The notes below the pieces were generated by a model. It was not told the DNA's origin. It ran no database searches and saw only the letters and a list, made by a program, of their open reading frames with translations. From Nitrospirota bacterium (GTDB lineage Bacteria > Nitrospirota > UBA9217), in assembly GCA_020052615.1 (NCBI GenBank), contig JAGVOT010000038.1, positions 1-43,027 on the forward strand: a stretch of DNA of 43,027 nt, given 5' to 3'. How positions within the stretch are numbered: position 1 is the stretch's first letter; every line of letters starts with the position of its first letter. Positions 7,991 to 18,501 of the stretch are shown in pieces. The position numbers and the translations under genes were made by a program.

Positions 7991-9709
7991 ATGAACAGTC
8001 TCCATGAGTTTACCGCCGAGCCGATGATCGCCTATTTCTCCATGGAGATCGGCGTCAAGAACGACATCCCCACTTACAGCGGCGGCTTGGGCATCCTTGC
8101 CGGCGATACCATCAAGTCCGCGGCTGACCTCAAGCTGCCCGTCATCGCGGTAACGCTTATCAGCCGAAAAGGGTACTTCACCCAGGAGATCGATCCGCGG
8201 GGCTGGCAGCAGGAAAAGCCGGTGGTCTGGGACCCGGCCCGGTATATGAAGCTCCTTCCCGTGAAGGTAAAGGTCCAGATCGAGGGCCGCGACGTCACCA
8301 TTCAGGCGTGGGTCTATCTGGTCGCCAGCCCGACGGGCGGCAGGATCCCGATCCTTTTCCTCGACACCGATGTTCCCGAGAACACCCCGGAAGACCGCGG
8401 CATCACCGACTACCTCTACGGCGGGGACCATACCTACCGGATCAAGCAGGAGGTCGTCCTGGGCATGGGCGGAGTGCGGATGCTCCATGCGCTGGAATTC
8501 CACATCAAGAAATATCACATGAACGAAGGCCACGCGAGCTTTCTCGCGTTGGACCTCCTGCTTCGCTTCAAGCGGGACATCGAGAGCGTCTGGGACGAGC
8601 GGTCGGTCTGGGACCTGGCCCGGGTGCGCGACCTCTGCGTGTTCACGACCCACACGCCGGTCGAGGCGGGTCATGACAAGTTTCCCTACTCCCTGGTGAA
8701 GCAGGTCCTCGGGGACATCCTTCCCCTCGACGTCCTGAAGGACATCGCCGGAAAGGAAAGCCTCAACATGACGCTTCTCGCGCTCAACCTCAGCAGATAC
8801 ATCAACGGCGTTGCCAAGAAGCACGGCGAAGTCTCCCAGCACATGTTTCCGGGATACCACATCCATGCCATCACGAACGGCGTGCACACCTTCACCTGGA
8901 CGTGCGAAGAGATGGCGGCGCTGTTCGATAAGTATATCCCGGGGTGGGCGAACGAGCCGGAGCTCTTCGTCCGGAGCGGCAATATCCCCAATCTGGAGCT
9001 CTGGGAAGCCCACCGCGAGGCCAAGCGAAAGCTGTTCGCCACGGTCAAGCAGACAACGGGCGTCGACATGGACCTGAATGTCCTGACCCTCGGGTTCGCC
9101 CGGCGCGCCACGGCGTACAAACGTCCCCACCTTCTCTTTCGCGACATCGACCGGCTGCTGAAGATCGCGGAAAAGGGACCGATCCAGGTGGTCTATGCCG
9201 GCAAGGCACACCCCCATGATGATTCCGGTAAAAAACTGATCCAGGGGATCTACGAATACAGCGAAAAGCTCAGGGGCAAGGTCGCCGTCGTTTTCCTTCC
9301 GGGCTACAACATGGACACGGCGCTCAAGCTCGTGTCCGGCGTGGACATCTGGCTGAACACGCCGCTCCGCCCCCTGGAGGCATCCGGTACGAGCGGCATG
9401 AAAGCGGCCCATAACGGGGTCCTCAACTTCAGCGTCCTTGACGGCTGGTGGATCGAGGGGCATATCGAGGGGTTCACCGGCTGGTCAATCGGCGGACCGC
9501 CGACGGAATACTCGAAGCCCGGAGACGCCGATGCCGACGATGCCGCGGATCTTTATAACAAGCTTGAGAACATCATCATCCCGAAATACTATAGTCCCGA
9601 CAAGGACCCCTGGGCCAGGATGATGAACAACGCCATCAGCAAAAACGCCTATTACTTCAACAGCCACCGGATGATGCGACGGTATGTAACGGAAGCGTAC
9701 ATCCGGTAG
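7991..9709 (+). CDS. glgP: Alpha-glucan (glycogen) phosphorylase, short type
   Basis: Encodes 572 aa, the short GT35 class of prokaryotes rather than the ~800-aa E. coli/mammalian type. The N-terminus has [20 protein letters not shown], the substrate region has MNEGHASF, and the cofactor site is [14 protein letters not shown] with Lys471 as the expected pyridoxal-phosphate lysine. The reaction is phosphorolysis of alpha-1,4-glucans to glucose-1-phosphate. A phosphohexomutase at 16.1-17.5 kb and enolase could carry the product to glycolysis. GAGGA at 7981-7985 supports the start. Confidence 0.95.
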   Translation: MNSLHEFTAEPMIAYFSMEIGVKNDIPTYSGGLGILAGDTIKSAADLKLPVIAVTLISRKGYFTQEIDPRGWQQEKPVVWDPARYMKLLPVKVKVQIEGRDVTIQAWVYLVASPTGGRIPILFLDTDVPENTPEDRGITDYLYGGDHTYRIKQEVVLGMGGVRMLHALEFHIKKYHMNEGHASFLALDLLLRFKRDIESVWDERSVWDLARVRDLCVFTTHTPVEAGHDKFPYSLVKQVLGDILPLDVLKDIAGKESLNMTLLALNLSRYINGVAKKHGEVSQHMFPGYHIHAITNGVHTFTWTCEEMAALFDKYIPGWANEPELFVRSGNIPNLELWEAHREAKRKLFATVKQTTGVDMDLNVLTLGFARRATAYKRPHLLFRDIDRLLKIAEKGPIQVVYAGKAHPHDDSGKKLIQGIYEYSEKLRGKVAVVFLPGYNMDTALKLVSGVDIWLNTPLRPLEASGTSGMKAAHNGVLNFSVLDGWWIEGHIEGFTGWSIGGPPTEYSKPGDADADDAADLYNKLENIIIPKYYSPDKDPWARMMNNAISKNAYYFNSHRMMRRYVTEAYIR

Positions 9710-9791
9710 CGAACGGCGGTCCCGGCCGGAGCGAACCGATGTCCGCATTCGTGAGGTGTGATAGTACAGCGGCACGCATGAAGGACAGCAG

Positions 9792-11300
9792 ATGAACGGT
9801 GAAAGCCATCGCGCCGGGATCATAGACTCGGTTCCTGTCTGCATAATGCTCCTTGTTCCAGATGGTTCACTGCGGGATATGAATCCGGCCGGACTCGCCA
9901 TGGTGGAAGCCGACTCCCTTGAACGTATCCGGGGCAAGCCCTACCATCACATCGTCGCCCCCGAGTTCCGCTCATCCTTTCAGGCACTTGTCCGGAAAGT
10001 GGCCGGGGGCGGGACCGACTCGCTGGAATACCAGATCACGGGTCTCAAGGGCACGCGCCGCTGGCTCGACGTCCATGCCGTTCCCTTCCATTACGCCAAC
10101 GGCCCGGACAGGTACATCCTGGCCGTGGCCCGTGATACGACGGAGCGGGTGCAGCGCGAGGGAAAGACACGGTATGATCAGAAAATGGAGATCATCTCCA
10201 CCCTTACCAGCGGCATAGCCCACGACTTCAACAATATTCTGACCGCGATCATCGGCTATGCCACGGTCATGAAAATGAAGCTCCCGGAGGATGACCTTCT
10301 CCGGCCCATGGCCCTCCAGATCCTGGCGGCGTCAGAACGGGCATCCGGCCTCACCAAGGGACTTCTGTCCTTCGGCAGCAAACAGATACTGAACCTGGAG
10401 CAGGTTGACCTCAACGATATCGTCAGGAATGCCACCGGTATCTTCGAAAAAGAATCGGGAGGCGCCATAACGGTCTCGCTCAATTTGGCCCCTGCGCGCC
10501 TTGCCGGCATGGTGGACGAAGGCCAGATAGAACAGTCTCTCCTGAACATCATGGCCAACGCGCGGGACGCCATGCCCTCAGGGGGAACCCTCAGCATCTC
10601 GACAGAGACCATGGAACTGGAGGACACCTTCATCTCCATCCATGGATACGGGGTCAAGGGTTCCTATGGAGTGATCGCGCTGACGGACTCCGGTCGGGGA
10701 ATGGACGAACGGACGAGGAGAAAGGTTTTCGAGCCGTTCTTCACCACCAAAGAACCGGGGAAAGGCACCGGGCTCGGCCTGGCGATCGTGTACGGGAGCA
10801 TAAAAAGCCATCGCGGGTTCGTGAACGTTTACAGCGAGCCAGGCACCGGAACGACCTTCCGGGTATATCTGCCGCTATCCGGCGACCGCCTGAAGCACGC
10901 TTCCGCAGCAGCCTCCCTCTGTCCCGAAGGCAGAGGAGAAACGATCCTTATCGGTGACAACGAGGGTGGCGCCCGAAAGGTCGTGGCGTCCGTCCTGGAA
11001 CGGTTCGGGTACCGCGTGCTTCAGGCCTCCGACGGCGGGGAGGCGCTTCGCCTGTTTCAGGAACAGGCGGACCAGGTCCGGCTGGTCATGCTGGACATCT
11101 TTATGCCCGTCCTGAACGGGAAAGAGGTCTGTGACGAGATCATCCGGCTGCGCCCGGGAACACGGGTCGTCTTCACCAGCGGGTATACCGCGGATATCAT
11201 CAGGCAAAAGCATCTGCTCAGCGACAACGTGCCGTTCATAGCCAAGCCGGTCTCTCCGAGGGACCTGCTCACCAAGATCAGAGAGGTGCTGGACACATGA
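9792..11300 (+). CDS. PAS hybrid sensor histidine kinase
   Basis: Encodes 502 aa with no membrane segment, so it is probably cytosolic. A PAS domain spans about 8-125, followed by HisKA with phosphoacceptor His144 in [11 protein letters not shown]. The HATPase domain has the N box [10 protein letters not shown] and G boxes DSGRGMDE and [11 protein letters not shown]. The C-terminal receiver (about 383-502) has acceptor Asp435 (VMLDIFMP) and KPVS lysine. The N-terminal acidic pair reads GDNE instead of the usual DDE, so one Mg-binding acid may be changed. It overlaps the next gene by 4 nt (ATGA) and probably signals to it. Confidence 0.93.
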   Translation: MNGESHRAGIIDSVPVCIMLLVPDGSLRDMNPAGLAMVEADSLERIRGKPYHHIVAPEFRSSFQALVRKVAGGGTDSLEYQITGLKGTRRWLDVHAVPFHYANGPDRYILAVARDTTERVQREGKTRYDQKMEIISTLTSGIAHDFNNILTAIIGYATVMKMKLPEDDLLRPMALQILAASERASGLTKGLLSFGSKQILNLEQVDLNDIVRNATGIFEKESGGAITVSLNLAPARLAGMVDEGQIEQSLLNIMANARDAMPSGGTLSISTETMELEDTFISIHGYGVKGSYGVIALTDSGRGMDERTRRKVFEPFFTTKEPGKGTGLGLAIVYGSIKSHRGFVNVYSEPGTGTTFRVYLPLSGDRLKHASAAASLCPEGRGETILIGDNEGGARKVVASVLERFGYRVLQASDGGEALRLFQEQADQVRLVMLDIFMPVLNGKEVCDEIIRLRPGTRVVFTSGYTADIIRQKHLLSDNVPFIAKPVSPRDLLTKIREVLDT

Positions 11301-12367
11301 CGCAAAAACACAATACCATCCTTGTGGTCGACGACGATCCCTACGTGCTCGCATCCATTTCGACGCTGCTCAGGGCGTTCGGCTTCGTGGTGAACACCTG
11401 CGATAACGCGAACAGCGCCATCCAGGAGATCCAGCGTACCGCGGTCGACGTCGTCCTGACGGACATCAAAATGCCCGTTCTGACGGGCGTTGACCTTCTC
11501 GGCATGATACACAAGTTCGATCCGCAGATCCCCGTCATCCTGATGACCGCCTATGCCGAGCTCGATGTTGCCGTGGACGCCATCAAAAAGGGAGCCTTTG
11601 ATTTCATCACCAAGCCCTACAACGCCGACTACCTGGTCCACACCATCGAAAAGGCCGTAAAATATTCCGGACTGATCCAGATGGAGCGTGACTACAAGAA
11701 GAACCTGGAAGAGACCGTCCGGAGACGGACCCAGGAGCTGTCCGACGCGCTTATCCAGGTGAAGAACATGAGCCGCGAGGTCATCACCAGGCTCACGGTG
11801 GTGGCGGAATACCGCGATACGGCAACGGGCGCCCACATCTCGAGGATCGGGCTCTATTCGAACAAGATCGCGGAAGAGCTGTCGCTGCCGGCCGACTTCG
11901 TTGAAAAGATCACCTTTGCCAGCTCCATGCACGATCTGGGGAAGATCGGCATCCCCGACAACATACTCCTGAAGAACGGCCCGCTCACCAGGGATGAATA
12001 TGAACTGATGAAGACCCACACCTCGATGGGAGAACAGATCCTCTCGGGCTCCGATTATCCGGCGATCCAGCTCGCCGCTTCCGTCGCGCTGAACCACCAC
12101 GAGCGTTTCGACGGCGGAGGCTATCCGCGCGGTCTCAAAGGAGAGAATATCCCCATCGAAGGCAGGATCGTCATGCTCGCGGACCAGTATGACGCGCTGC
12201 GCAGCCCCCGGCCCTACAAGCCCGGGTTCTCTCACCAGGAGACCTGCAATATCATCACCCGCGGCGATGTCCGTACGATGCCAAGCCACTTCGATCCGAA
12301 GATCCTGCAGGCGTTCAAGAAACTGGCCCCGGTCTTCAACGCGATCTTCGAGACGAACATATCATGA
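11297..12367 (+). CDS. HD-GYP response regulator, c-di-GMP phosphodiesterase
   Basis: Encodes 356 aa. The receiver domain (1-125) has acidic residues 12-14, acceptor Asp56 (VLTDIKMP) and Lys107 (TKPY). A coiled linker (130-160) leads to an HD-GYP domain with HD at 212-213 ([11 protein letters not shown]) and [11 protein letters not shown] at 267-277, so hydrolysis of cyclic di-GMP is expected. The start overlaps the kinase stop (ATGA), pointing to one two-gene operon. It could oppose the diguanylate cyclase at 2.1-4.3 kb. Confidence 0.94.
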   Translation: MTQKHNTILVVDDDPYVLASISTLLRAFGFVVNTCDNANSAIQEIQRTAVDVVLTDIKMPVLTGVDLLGMIHKFDPQIPVILMTAYAELDVAVDAIKKGAFDFITKPYNADYLVHTIEKAVKYSGLIQMERDYKKNLEETVRRRTQELSDALIQVKNMSREVITRLTVVAEYRDTATGAHISRIGLYSNKIAEELSLPADFVEKITFASSMHDLGKIGIPDNILLKNGPLTRDEYELMKTHTSMGEQILSGSDYPAIQLAASVALNHHERFDGGGYPRGLKGENIPIEGRIVMLADQYDALRSPRPYKPGFSHQETCNIITRGDVRTMPSHFDPKILQAFKKLAPVFNAIFETNIS

Positions 12368-12410
12368 TCTGCCTCTTGCCTTCCCGCCTGGTTGTATAGT
12401 ATAGTTCCTT

Positions 12411-12911
12411 ATGATCGCCAAGATAAAGACCATCCGGGAGCTCCAGCCTCTTCTCACTATCCTTCGGGCGGCAGGCAGGAAGATCGTCTTCACGAACGGC
12501 TGTTTCGACATCATCCATACCGGCCATACCCGCTACCTTGCCATCGCTCGTTCCTTCGGCGATATCCTGGTCGTCGCCGTGAACAGCGACTCATCCGTCC
12601 GCACGATCAAGGGCGAGAAGCGGCCCATCAGCTCCCAGGCCGAACGCGCCGAAACCCTTGCCGCGCTCGAATCGGTCGATTTCGTCACCATCTTCGACGA
12701 GCCGGACCCGCATCGGGTGATCTCCGCGCTGCAGCCGGACGTGCTGGTAAAGGGCGGCGACTGGCCGATCGAGAAGATCATCGGGAGGGACGTGGTCGAA
12801 GCGCGCGGCGGGAAGGTCGTGAACGTGCCCTACGTTGAGGGTGCTTCTACAACGGGGATCATTGAGAGGATCGTAAGGATATACGGCGAAGGTGGGAAGG
12901 TGGGAGGTTGA
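12411..12911 (+). CDS. rfaE2: D-glycero-beta-D-manno-heptose 1-P adenylyltransferase
   Basis: Encodes 166 aa, matching the C-terminal adenylyltransferase half of HldE as a stand-alone protein. The nucleotidyltransferase motif is TNGCFD (28-33) and HTGH (36-39); the late VKGGDW and ASTTGIIERI segments are also typical. It forms ADP-heptose for the LPS inner core. The last seven residues (GEGGKVGG tail) are encoded by the left arm of the inverted repeat at 12888, so the gene's natural end appears altered by that insertion. Confidence 0.92.
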   Translation: MIAKIKTIRELQPLLTILRAAGRKIVFTNGCFDIIHTGHTRYLAIARSFGDILVVAVNSDSSVRTIKGEKRPISSQAERAETLAALESVDFVTIFDEPDPHRVISALQPDVLVKGGDWPIEKIIGRDVVEARGGKVVNVPYVEGASTTGIIERIVRIYGEGGKVGG

Positions 12912-13367
12912 GAAGGTGGGAGATAAGCCCCTCGAACGGAAGAAGTCTCTTCGCCACTTCAGAGACCTTGAAGTATATCAGATGGCTTTTGCAGGCGCGA
13001 TGAACATCTATCAACTCACGAAGAATTTCCCTGCCGATGAAAAATATTCCCTTGTAGACCAGATACGAAGAACATCGCGTTCGGTTTGTTCGAATCTCTC
13101 TGAAGCATGGAGAAAACGCAGATATCCGGCAGCTTTTAAGAACAAACTAACAGACTCGATGCAGGAGGCATCAGAAACTCAATGCTGGCTTGAGTTCAGC
13201 CTATCATGTGACTACATCAGAAAGAATGTATTTGACAAGCTCGATGCTGAATACGAAAGTGTTCAATCAATGCTCAATGTAATGGAAAAAAGCGCTGAAA
13301 AGTTCTGTTATTGACGTTTTTCGTGCTCTTTCCCACCTTCCAACCTTCCCCCCTTCCCACGTTCCCG
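12888..13367. mobile_element. Four-helix-bundle cassette with inverted octad arms
   Basis: The left arm (12888-12922) and the right arm (13327-13367), read inward from each outer end, align as GAAGGTGGGAAGG(T/G)GGGA, GGTTG, GAAGGTGGGA over about 36 bp with few mismatches. Both have an 8-nt period. The only gene between them is a four-helix-bundle protein. The arms also encode the C-terminal tails of the two convergent flanking genes. No transposase is present. A similar empty arm pair is at 15984-16063. Confidence 0.7.
12916..13314 (+). CDS. Four helix bundle protein (S23/IVP-like)
   Basis: Encodes 132 aa from GTG 12916, which has GGGAGG at 12902-12907, inside the repeat arm. GTG 12892 is an alternative. 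Recognisable family features are the first helix HFRDLEVYQMAFAGAMNIY, NFPADEKYSL, the conserved QIRRTSRSVCSNLSEAW and EASETQCWLEFSL. This family (23S rRNA intervening-sequence protein, also related in fold to the Avd protein of diversity-generating retroelements) has no agreed function. Codon use is AT-rich compared with rfaE2 upstream, suggesting transfer. It sits exactly between the inverted arms. Confidence 0.87.
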   Translation: MGDKPLERKKSLRHFRDLEVYQMAFAGAMNIYQLTKNFPADEKYSLVDQIRRTSRSVCSNLSEAWRKRRYPAAFKNKLTDSMQEASETQCWLEFSLSCDYIRKNVFDKLDAEYESVQSMLNVMEKSAEKFCY

Positions 13368-13742
13368 CTTTTCTGCCTTCTCGTCCTCGATCTCATACAG
13401 CGTATCATCATCAAACCCGAAATAGTGCCCTATCTCGTGCACGACCGTATCGAGCACGATTTCCTCGATCTCTTCGGCTGTTCGCGCATCCCTTTCGATC
13501 GGCCCCTGGTAGATCACGATCCGGTCAGGCAGGACGTTCCCGTAGTTCCACTCCCGCTCGGTCAGCGGCGTTCCCTGGTACAGGCCGTACAGGCCATCAT
13601 CCTCGATCCCCATGTCGTCGAGCACGTCCTCCGGAGGCTCGTCCTCGACTTCGATCGCGATATTCTTAAGCGCGGCCAGGAACTTCTTCGGAAGCCGTCC
13701 GAGCGATCGTTCGACGAGCTGTTCGAACTTCTTTCGGTCCAT
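13308..13742 (-). CDS. Minimal zinc metallopeptidase family protein
   Basis: Encodes 144 aa from ATG 13742, with GGAG six bases before it. The zincin motif HEIGH (102-106) is followed by Asp111 (FGFDDD), as in the family of short predicted metallopeptidases with HExxHxxGxxD. The family normally ends soon after this motif. Here residues about 118-144 form a highly charged tail (many K, E, R, G), and residues about 126-139 are encoded by the right arm of the four-helix-bundle cassette. It converges on and overlaps the four-helix-bundle gene by 7 nt. Substrate unknown. Confidence 0.88.
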   Translation of the reverse strand: MDRKKFEQLVERSLGRLPKKFLAALKNIAIEVEDEPPEDVLDDMGIEDDGLYGLYQGTPLTEREWNYGNVLPDRIVIYQGPIERDARTAEEIEEIVLDTVVHEIGHYFGFDDDTLYEIEDEKAEKRERGKGGRLEGGKEHEKRQ

Positions 13743-13907
13743 GCATGTCTCCGCTTCTCTTTCAAATCCACTCGGGACGATTCCCGGTGCCGGCCTGTCC
13801 TGGATTCCCGCCTCTGCAGTATAACGGCGCATTGCTGGAATAGATAATCATAAGGCGACGCGCTTCTTTTTTTTATCCTCTTTGCAACTACGATCCCGGA
13901 CAATCTT

Positions 13908-14600
13908 TCAGCTTGCCCCCCTCCCGCGCCTCAGCGTTACCACCTTGTCGATCGCCGCCCGTACCTCCTCGTCAACGTTCGTAAACTTTATGCCATACAG
14001 ATACATATCGGCCTCTTCCTGATGCCGTTCGACCCGCATGATCTCTCCGTATCCGCTGATATGCGTCCCGTCAGGGAGGAAGAATGAGAGGAACACGCCT
14101 GCCCCCTTCGACAGCGGCTCCGGCGCCTTGATGAGCATTCCGCTTGCGCTGAGGTTTTCGGTCCAGAACGGCACCGGCCGGTCTCTGAACTTCCCTTCGA
14201 TGGCGACAGCAAGCGCCGCACGATACAGCATCCGCGGCGCCACATTCAGGAATTCCTGCATCTTCATATGCAGGATCAGGGCATCGACGGGCATGGTCAG
14301 GACCGCATTGGCCCTGCAGCGTTTGCATCGCTCACGGTGAGCCAACGTGTCCTGTCTGACCATGATGATGGAGGCCTTTCGCAGTGCCGGTCTTGTTCTG
14401 ATGAACTCGCAGAGGGATTCAGGGGCTCCGCCGGGCAGGTCGAGCAGCGTCACGATCAGATCGATGGTCTCTTTTGCGCATATTCTCTGCGCTTCGTCGT
14501 TCGTCGACGCAACAAACACTTTGATGTCATGCCGATCGAGAAAACTGTCTTTCCCGGGCAAGAGGCTCTTCAAGTCCTTCGCGATCAGCACCTTTTTCAT
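13908..14600 (-). CDS. Receiver-like plus PilZ domain protein
   Basis: Encodes 230 aa. Residues 1-120 look like a degenerate response-regulator receiver: a possible Asp54 (LLDLPGG) is present, but the conserved Lys before Pro is replaced (LTMP at 101-104). Residues 121-230 are a PilZ domain with RxxxR (Arg123, Arg127) and NLSASG (149-154), the usual cyclic-di-GMP contacts. A CxxC (Cys92, Cys95) lies in the receiver part. It probably works as a c-di-GMP effector, fitting the cyclase and HD-GYP genes of this window. Output partner unknown. Confidence 0.85.
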   Translation of the reverse strand: MKKVLIAKDLKSLLPGKDSFLDRHDIKVFVASTNDEAQRICAKETIDLIVTLLDLPGGAPESLCEFIRTRPALRKASIIMVRQDTLAHRERCKRCRANAVLTMPVDALILHMKMQEFLNVAPRMLYRAALAVAIEGKFRDRPVPFWTENLSASGMLIKAPEPLSKGAGVFLSFFLPDGTHISGYGEIMRVERHQEEADMYLYGIKFTNVDEEVRAAIDKVVTLRRGRGAS

Positions 14601-14630
14601 GGCAAGCCTTGCGGCTCCTCCCGAAGAAAA

Positions 14631-14662
14631 GAAAAAAGCCGGAAGTCACGAAGACTTCCGGC
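14631..14662 (-). terminator. Rho-independent terminator after enolase gene
   Basis: On the minus strand, GCCGGAAGT (14662-14654) pairs with ACTTCCGGC (14646-14638) and is followed by a T run (14637-14632). It sits 17 nt after the enolase stop. Confidence 0.85.
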
Positions 14663-14678
14663 CCTGATGAACGCTCGC

Positions 14679-15971
<1,293 letters not shown>

Positions 15972-15983
15972 TTATAATCCGAT

Positions 15984-16063
15984 GGTGAGAGGTTAGGGGG
16001 ATGGGAGGCTGAGAAGAACCACAGCGCCGCATAACTTCCCAACTTCCTACCTTCCCAACTTCG
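15984..16063. repeat. Empty octad inverted-arm pair
   Basis: The left arm (15984-16017) contains TGGGAGGCTGAGAAG, matching TGGGAGGTTGAGAAG in the left arm of the four-helix-bundle cassette in 14 of 15 bases. The right arm (16033-16063) is its inverted partner (CTTCCCAA, CTTCCTAC, CTTCCCAA; 8-nt period). Only about 15 nt separate them. It looks like a cassette that lost, or never had, the gene. It lies between eno and the phosphohexomutase gene. Confidence 0.7.
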
Positions 16064-16070
16064 TGTATGA

Positions 16071-17492
16071 TCACTGCCCCACAATGAACTTCCTGCCCGC
16101 TTCCAGCAGCACCTTGATCTTTTCTTCCGACGAGGACTCGACATACAGGCGCACCACCGGCTCGGTCCCGGAAGCGCGCATGAGCACCCAGCTGTCGTCC
16201 TCGATCATGTATTTCGTGCCGTCGGCTGTCGTCTTCTTTCCTTTTACGCGGAGACCGTCGAGCTCGGTCAGCGGCTGGCTGAGCCGGTCGGCGACCCCCT
16301 TCCGATTCGCCTCGGTAAGATGGATGTTGATCCTGTGGTTCAGGATCACCCCGACCTCCTTGTACAGCCGTTTCAGAAGGTCCTTGATCGATCTCCGTTC
16401 CTTCGCGACCATCTCGGCGACGAGCATGCAGGCGAGGATCCCATCCTTCTCGGGGACATGGTCCTTGATCGTCATCCCGGCGCTTTCCTCTCCGCCGAAG
16501 ATGATCTTCCCCTGCACGAGGAGGTCTCCTATGTACTTGAACCCGACGCCGGTCTCGTAGACCTCGATCCCGTGCTTTTTCGCGACCGCGTCCACGAGGT
16601 GCGAGGTCGCAATGGACCGTGCCGCACCGCCCTTCCATCCCCGCGAGCGGCAGAGATAGTCAAGCACCAGCGCGAGCACCTGGTTCGGGTCGATATAGGC
16701 GCCGTCGTTGTCGAGGATGCCGAACCGGTCAGCGTCCCCGTCAACGGCAAGGCCGATATCGAAGCGGCCCTTCTTCATGATCTCCGTCAGTTCCGCGAGG
16801 TTGTCTTCGGACGGTTCCGGTGCATGGCCGCCGAACAAGGGGTCACGATGGCCATGGATCGTTGTTATGGCGCAGCCGGCGTCCCGGAGCGCCGTGTCGA
16901 GATAGTCCCTTCCGGTCCCGTAAAGAAGATCTGACGCCACTTTGAGCTTCGCCTTGCGAATGACATCAACGTCGATCTTCTTTCGGATGTCATCGAGATA
17001 GGGCTTTCTCAGGTCGGCGTCCTCGACCAGACCCTTCTCCTTCGCTTCGCTCAAGGCCATGACTGCGATGCTGTTCTTCTCGAGCAATGCATTGGCGCGC
17101 GTTTCTATGTCCTTCGTCGTCTCCGGCAGGGCCGGTCCGCCCCATGCCGGTGAGAACTTGAGGCCGTTGTACTCGGGAGGATTGTGGCTCGCGGTGAAGT
17201 TCAGGCCCCCCGCGGCCTTTCTGCGTATGATCTCGTAGGATACGACCGGCGTGGGTACGTCCCGGCTGGAAAGCCAGGCATGGATGCCGCAGGCGGCCAG
17301 GACCCTTGCCGCCTCGGCAGCGAACTTCTCGGACAGGAACCGCGTGTCATATCCCACGACAACGCCCTTGTCCTTGAGCCCCTGGGACACGAGATGATCG
17401 GCGATCGCCTGGGTGACCGCGCGTACGCGGGCAAAGGTGAAGTCATCGGCAATGACGCCGCGCCATCCCGATGTGCCGAATTTTATCTTCAT
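16071..17492 (-). CDS. Phosphoglucomutase/phosphomannomutase
   Basis: Encodes 473 aa from ATG 17492 (MKIKFGTSGWRG); ATGs at 17501 and 17519 are in frame, and none has a strong ribosome site. The alpha-D-phosphohexomutase signatures are all present: phosphoserine Ser102 in FTASHNPPEYNG, metal loop DGDADRFG, sugar loop GGEESAGM and phosphate loop RASGTEPVVR. It interconverts hexose 1- and 6-phosphates; substrate preference cannot be read from sequence. Glucose-1-phosphate from the glucan phosphorylase is a plausible substrate. The stop is followed within 8 nt by octad repeats. Confidence 0.93.
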   Translation of the reverse strand: MKIKFGTSGWRGVIADDFTFARVRAVTQAIADHLVSQGLKDKGVVVGYDTRFLSEKFAAEAARVLAACGIHAWLSSRDVPTPVVSYEIIRRKAAGGLNFTASHNPPEYNGLKFSPAWGGPALPETTKDIETRANALLEKNSIAVMALSEAKEKGLVEDADLRKPYLDDIRKKIDVDVIRKAKLKVASDLLYGTGRDYLDTALRDAGCAITTIHGHRDPLFGGHAPEPSEDNLAELTEIMKKGRFDIGLAVDGDADRFGILDNDGAYIDPNQVLALVLDYLCRSRGWKGGAARSIATSHLVDAVAKKHGIEVYETGVGFKYIGDLLVQGKIIFGGEESAGMTIKDHVPEKDGILACMLVAEMVAKERRSIKDLLKRLYKEVGVILNHRINIHLTEANRKGVADRLSQPLTELDGLRVKGKKTTADGTKYMIEDDSWVLMRASGTEPVVRLYVESSSEEKIKVLLEAGRKFIVGQ

Positions 17493-17589
17493 GATCGCCA
17501 TATGTTCAAAAAATATCACAAATAGGCATCGTTTGCAACTTAAATGGAGGATGATTGGCGGCTAACACTGCGTGATCTTCGACAAGAAC

Positions 17590-18069
17590 CTATACCCGCA
17601 CGATCTCCGCCGTCAACGAATCCCCGACGGTCAGGACCGCGACCGAATGATAGGGTGCATACCGGTTGTCCGTCGGACTGCCGGGGTTGAGGAACAGGAC
17701 ATCGCCGACCCTTCCCCAGAACGGCGTGTGCGAATGTCCATAGACGATCAGGTCCACGTCATCGAACTCCTTCCGGATCATTTCCTTCTGTACATCGATC
17801 CGGTATTTTCCGTGAATGAGGCCGACCGTGAACCTGCCGAGGGTCAGGACCTTCTTGCGGGGAAGCCTTGTCTGCAGGTCCGGACCGTCCATGTTCCCGG
17901 CAACGGCCTCCACGGGCGCGATGGCACGGAGCTCATCCAGCACGGAAAGCTCAACGATGTCTCCGGCATGGAGAATGAGGTCCACGTCCTTGAATATCTC
18001 GAAGACCGCGGGCGGCAGCGACGGCGCGGCACCGGGCACATGGGTATCGGAGATGATGCCGATTTTCAT
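17590..18069 (-). CDS. YfcE/MJ0936-type metallophosphoesterase
   Basis: Encodes 159 aa. Calcineurin-like metal-binding motifs appear in order: SDTHVPG (8-14), HAGDI (34-38), GNMD (58-61), HGKY (about 90) and GHSHTP (about 116). This is the short YfcE/MJ0936 family, Mn-dependent phosphodiesterases of uncertain physiological substrate. It is followed by the phosphohexomutase on the same strand with a gap of about 100 nt. Confidence 0.9.
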   Translation of the reverse strand: MKIGIISDTHVPGAAPSLPPAVFEIFKDVDLILHAGDIVELSVLDELRAIAPVEAVAGNMDGPDLQTRLPRKKVLTLGRFTVGLIHGKYRIDVQKEMIRKEFDDVDLIVYGHSHTPFWGRVGDVLFLNPGSPTDNRYAPYHSVAVLTVGDSLTAEIVRV

Positions 18070-18159
18070 TCACAACCTCAGGATCTGAATTTTACCGCGG
18101 TAAAAGCAGGCGCTTCCATGCGAGGACGCAGGGGACTTCATCTGGAACAAGATCCTAGA

Positions 18160-18500
18160 CACAGAAAAAGCGGATTAACACCGGATAAGATCGGATAATT
18201 AATAAAGCGAAGCACTCTACTCAAAATGGCAAGAATATTTCTCGCAAAGTTCGCAAAGGTCGCAAGGAAAGTCCAATGCTTTAGCCTTTATTTCATAACA
18301 AAATCCTCGCCTGCTTTTCTTGGTGTTCTTTGCGAACTTTGCGAGAGATGCCTTTAGGTTTTGCTTTTAGTTCCGGCTTGTCCGGGTTAAGGAAGTATCC
18401 GCCGTTATCCGACCCTTATCTATCCGATTTGATCAGTGTCAAATGCAGTTCTTAGGTCAAGTGTTATCATATTTTGAGAACACCGTGTCCATCCGCGTTC
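18160..18500. repeat. Nested short-word repeats; inverted CGCAAAG copy 2
   Basis: The 432-nt gap 18070-18501 has no convincing gene. Its core (18214-18389) is an inverted copy of the CGCAAAG element and closely matches the copy at 22466-22655. It is flanked by an outer inverted pair of CGGAT-word arms (about 18170-18200 and 18395-18432). A further arm (about 18483-18501) with the word GCGGATG starts right after the hisS stop. The structure looks like repeats inserted within repeats. Confidence 0.8.
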
Positions 18501-18501
18501 A

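Noticed and set aside
7931-9463. 510-codon minus-strand frame opposite the glucan phosphorylase gene
   Set aside because: Shadow of the phosphorylase reading frame; composition is that of a complement frame (rich in D, R, H, G) and no family is recognised.
12916-13314. Diversity-generating retroelement, because the four-helix protein family is related in fold to Avd
   Set aside because: No reverse transcriptase, template repeat or variable target gene is in the window.
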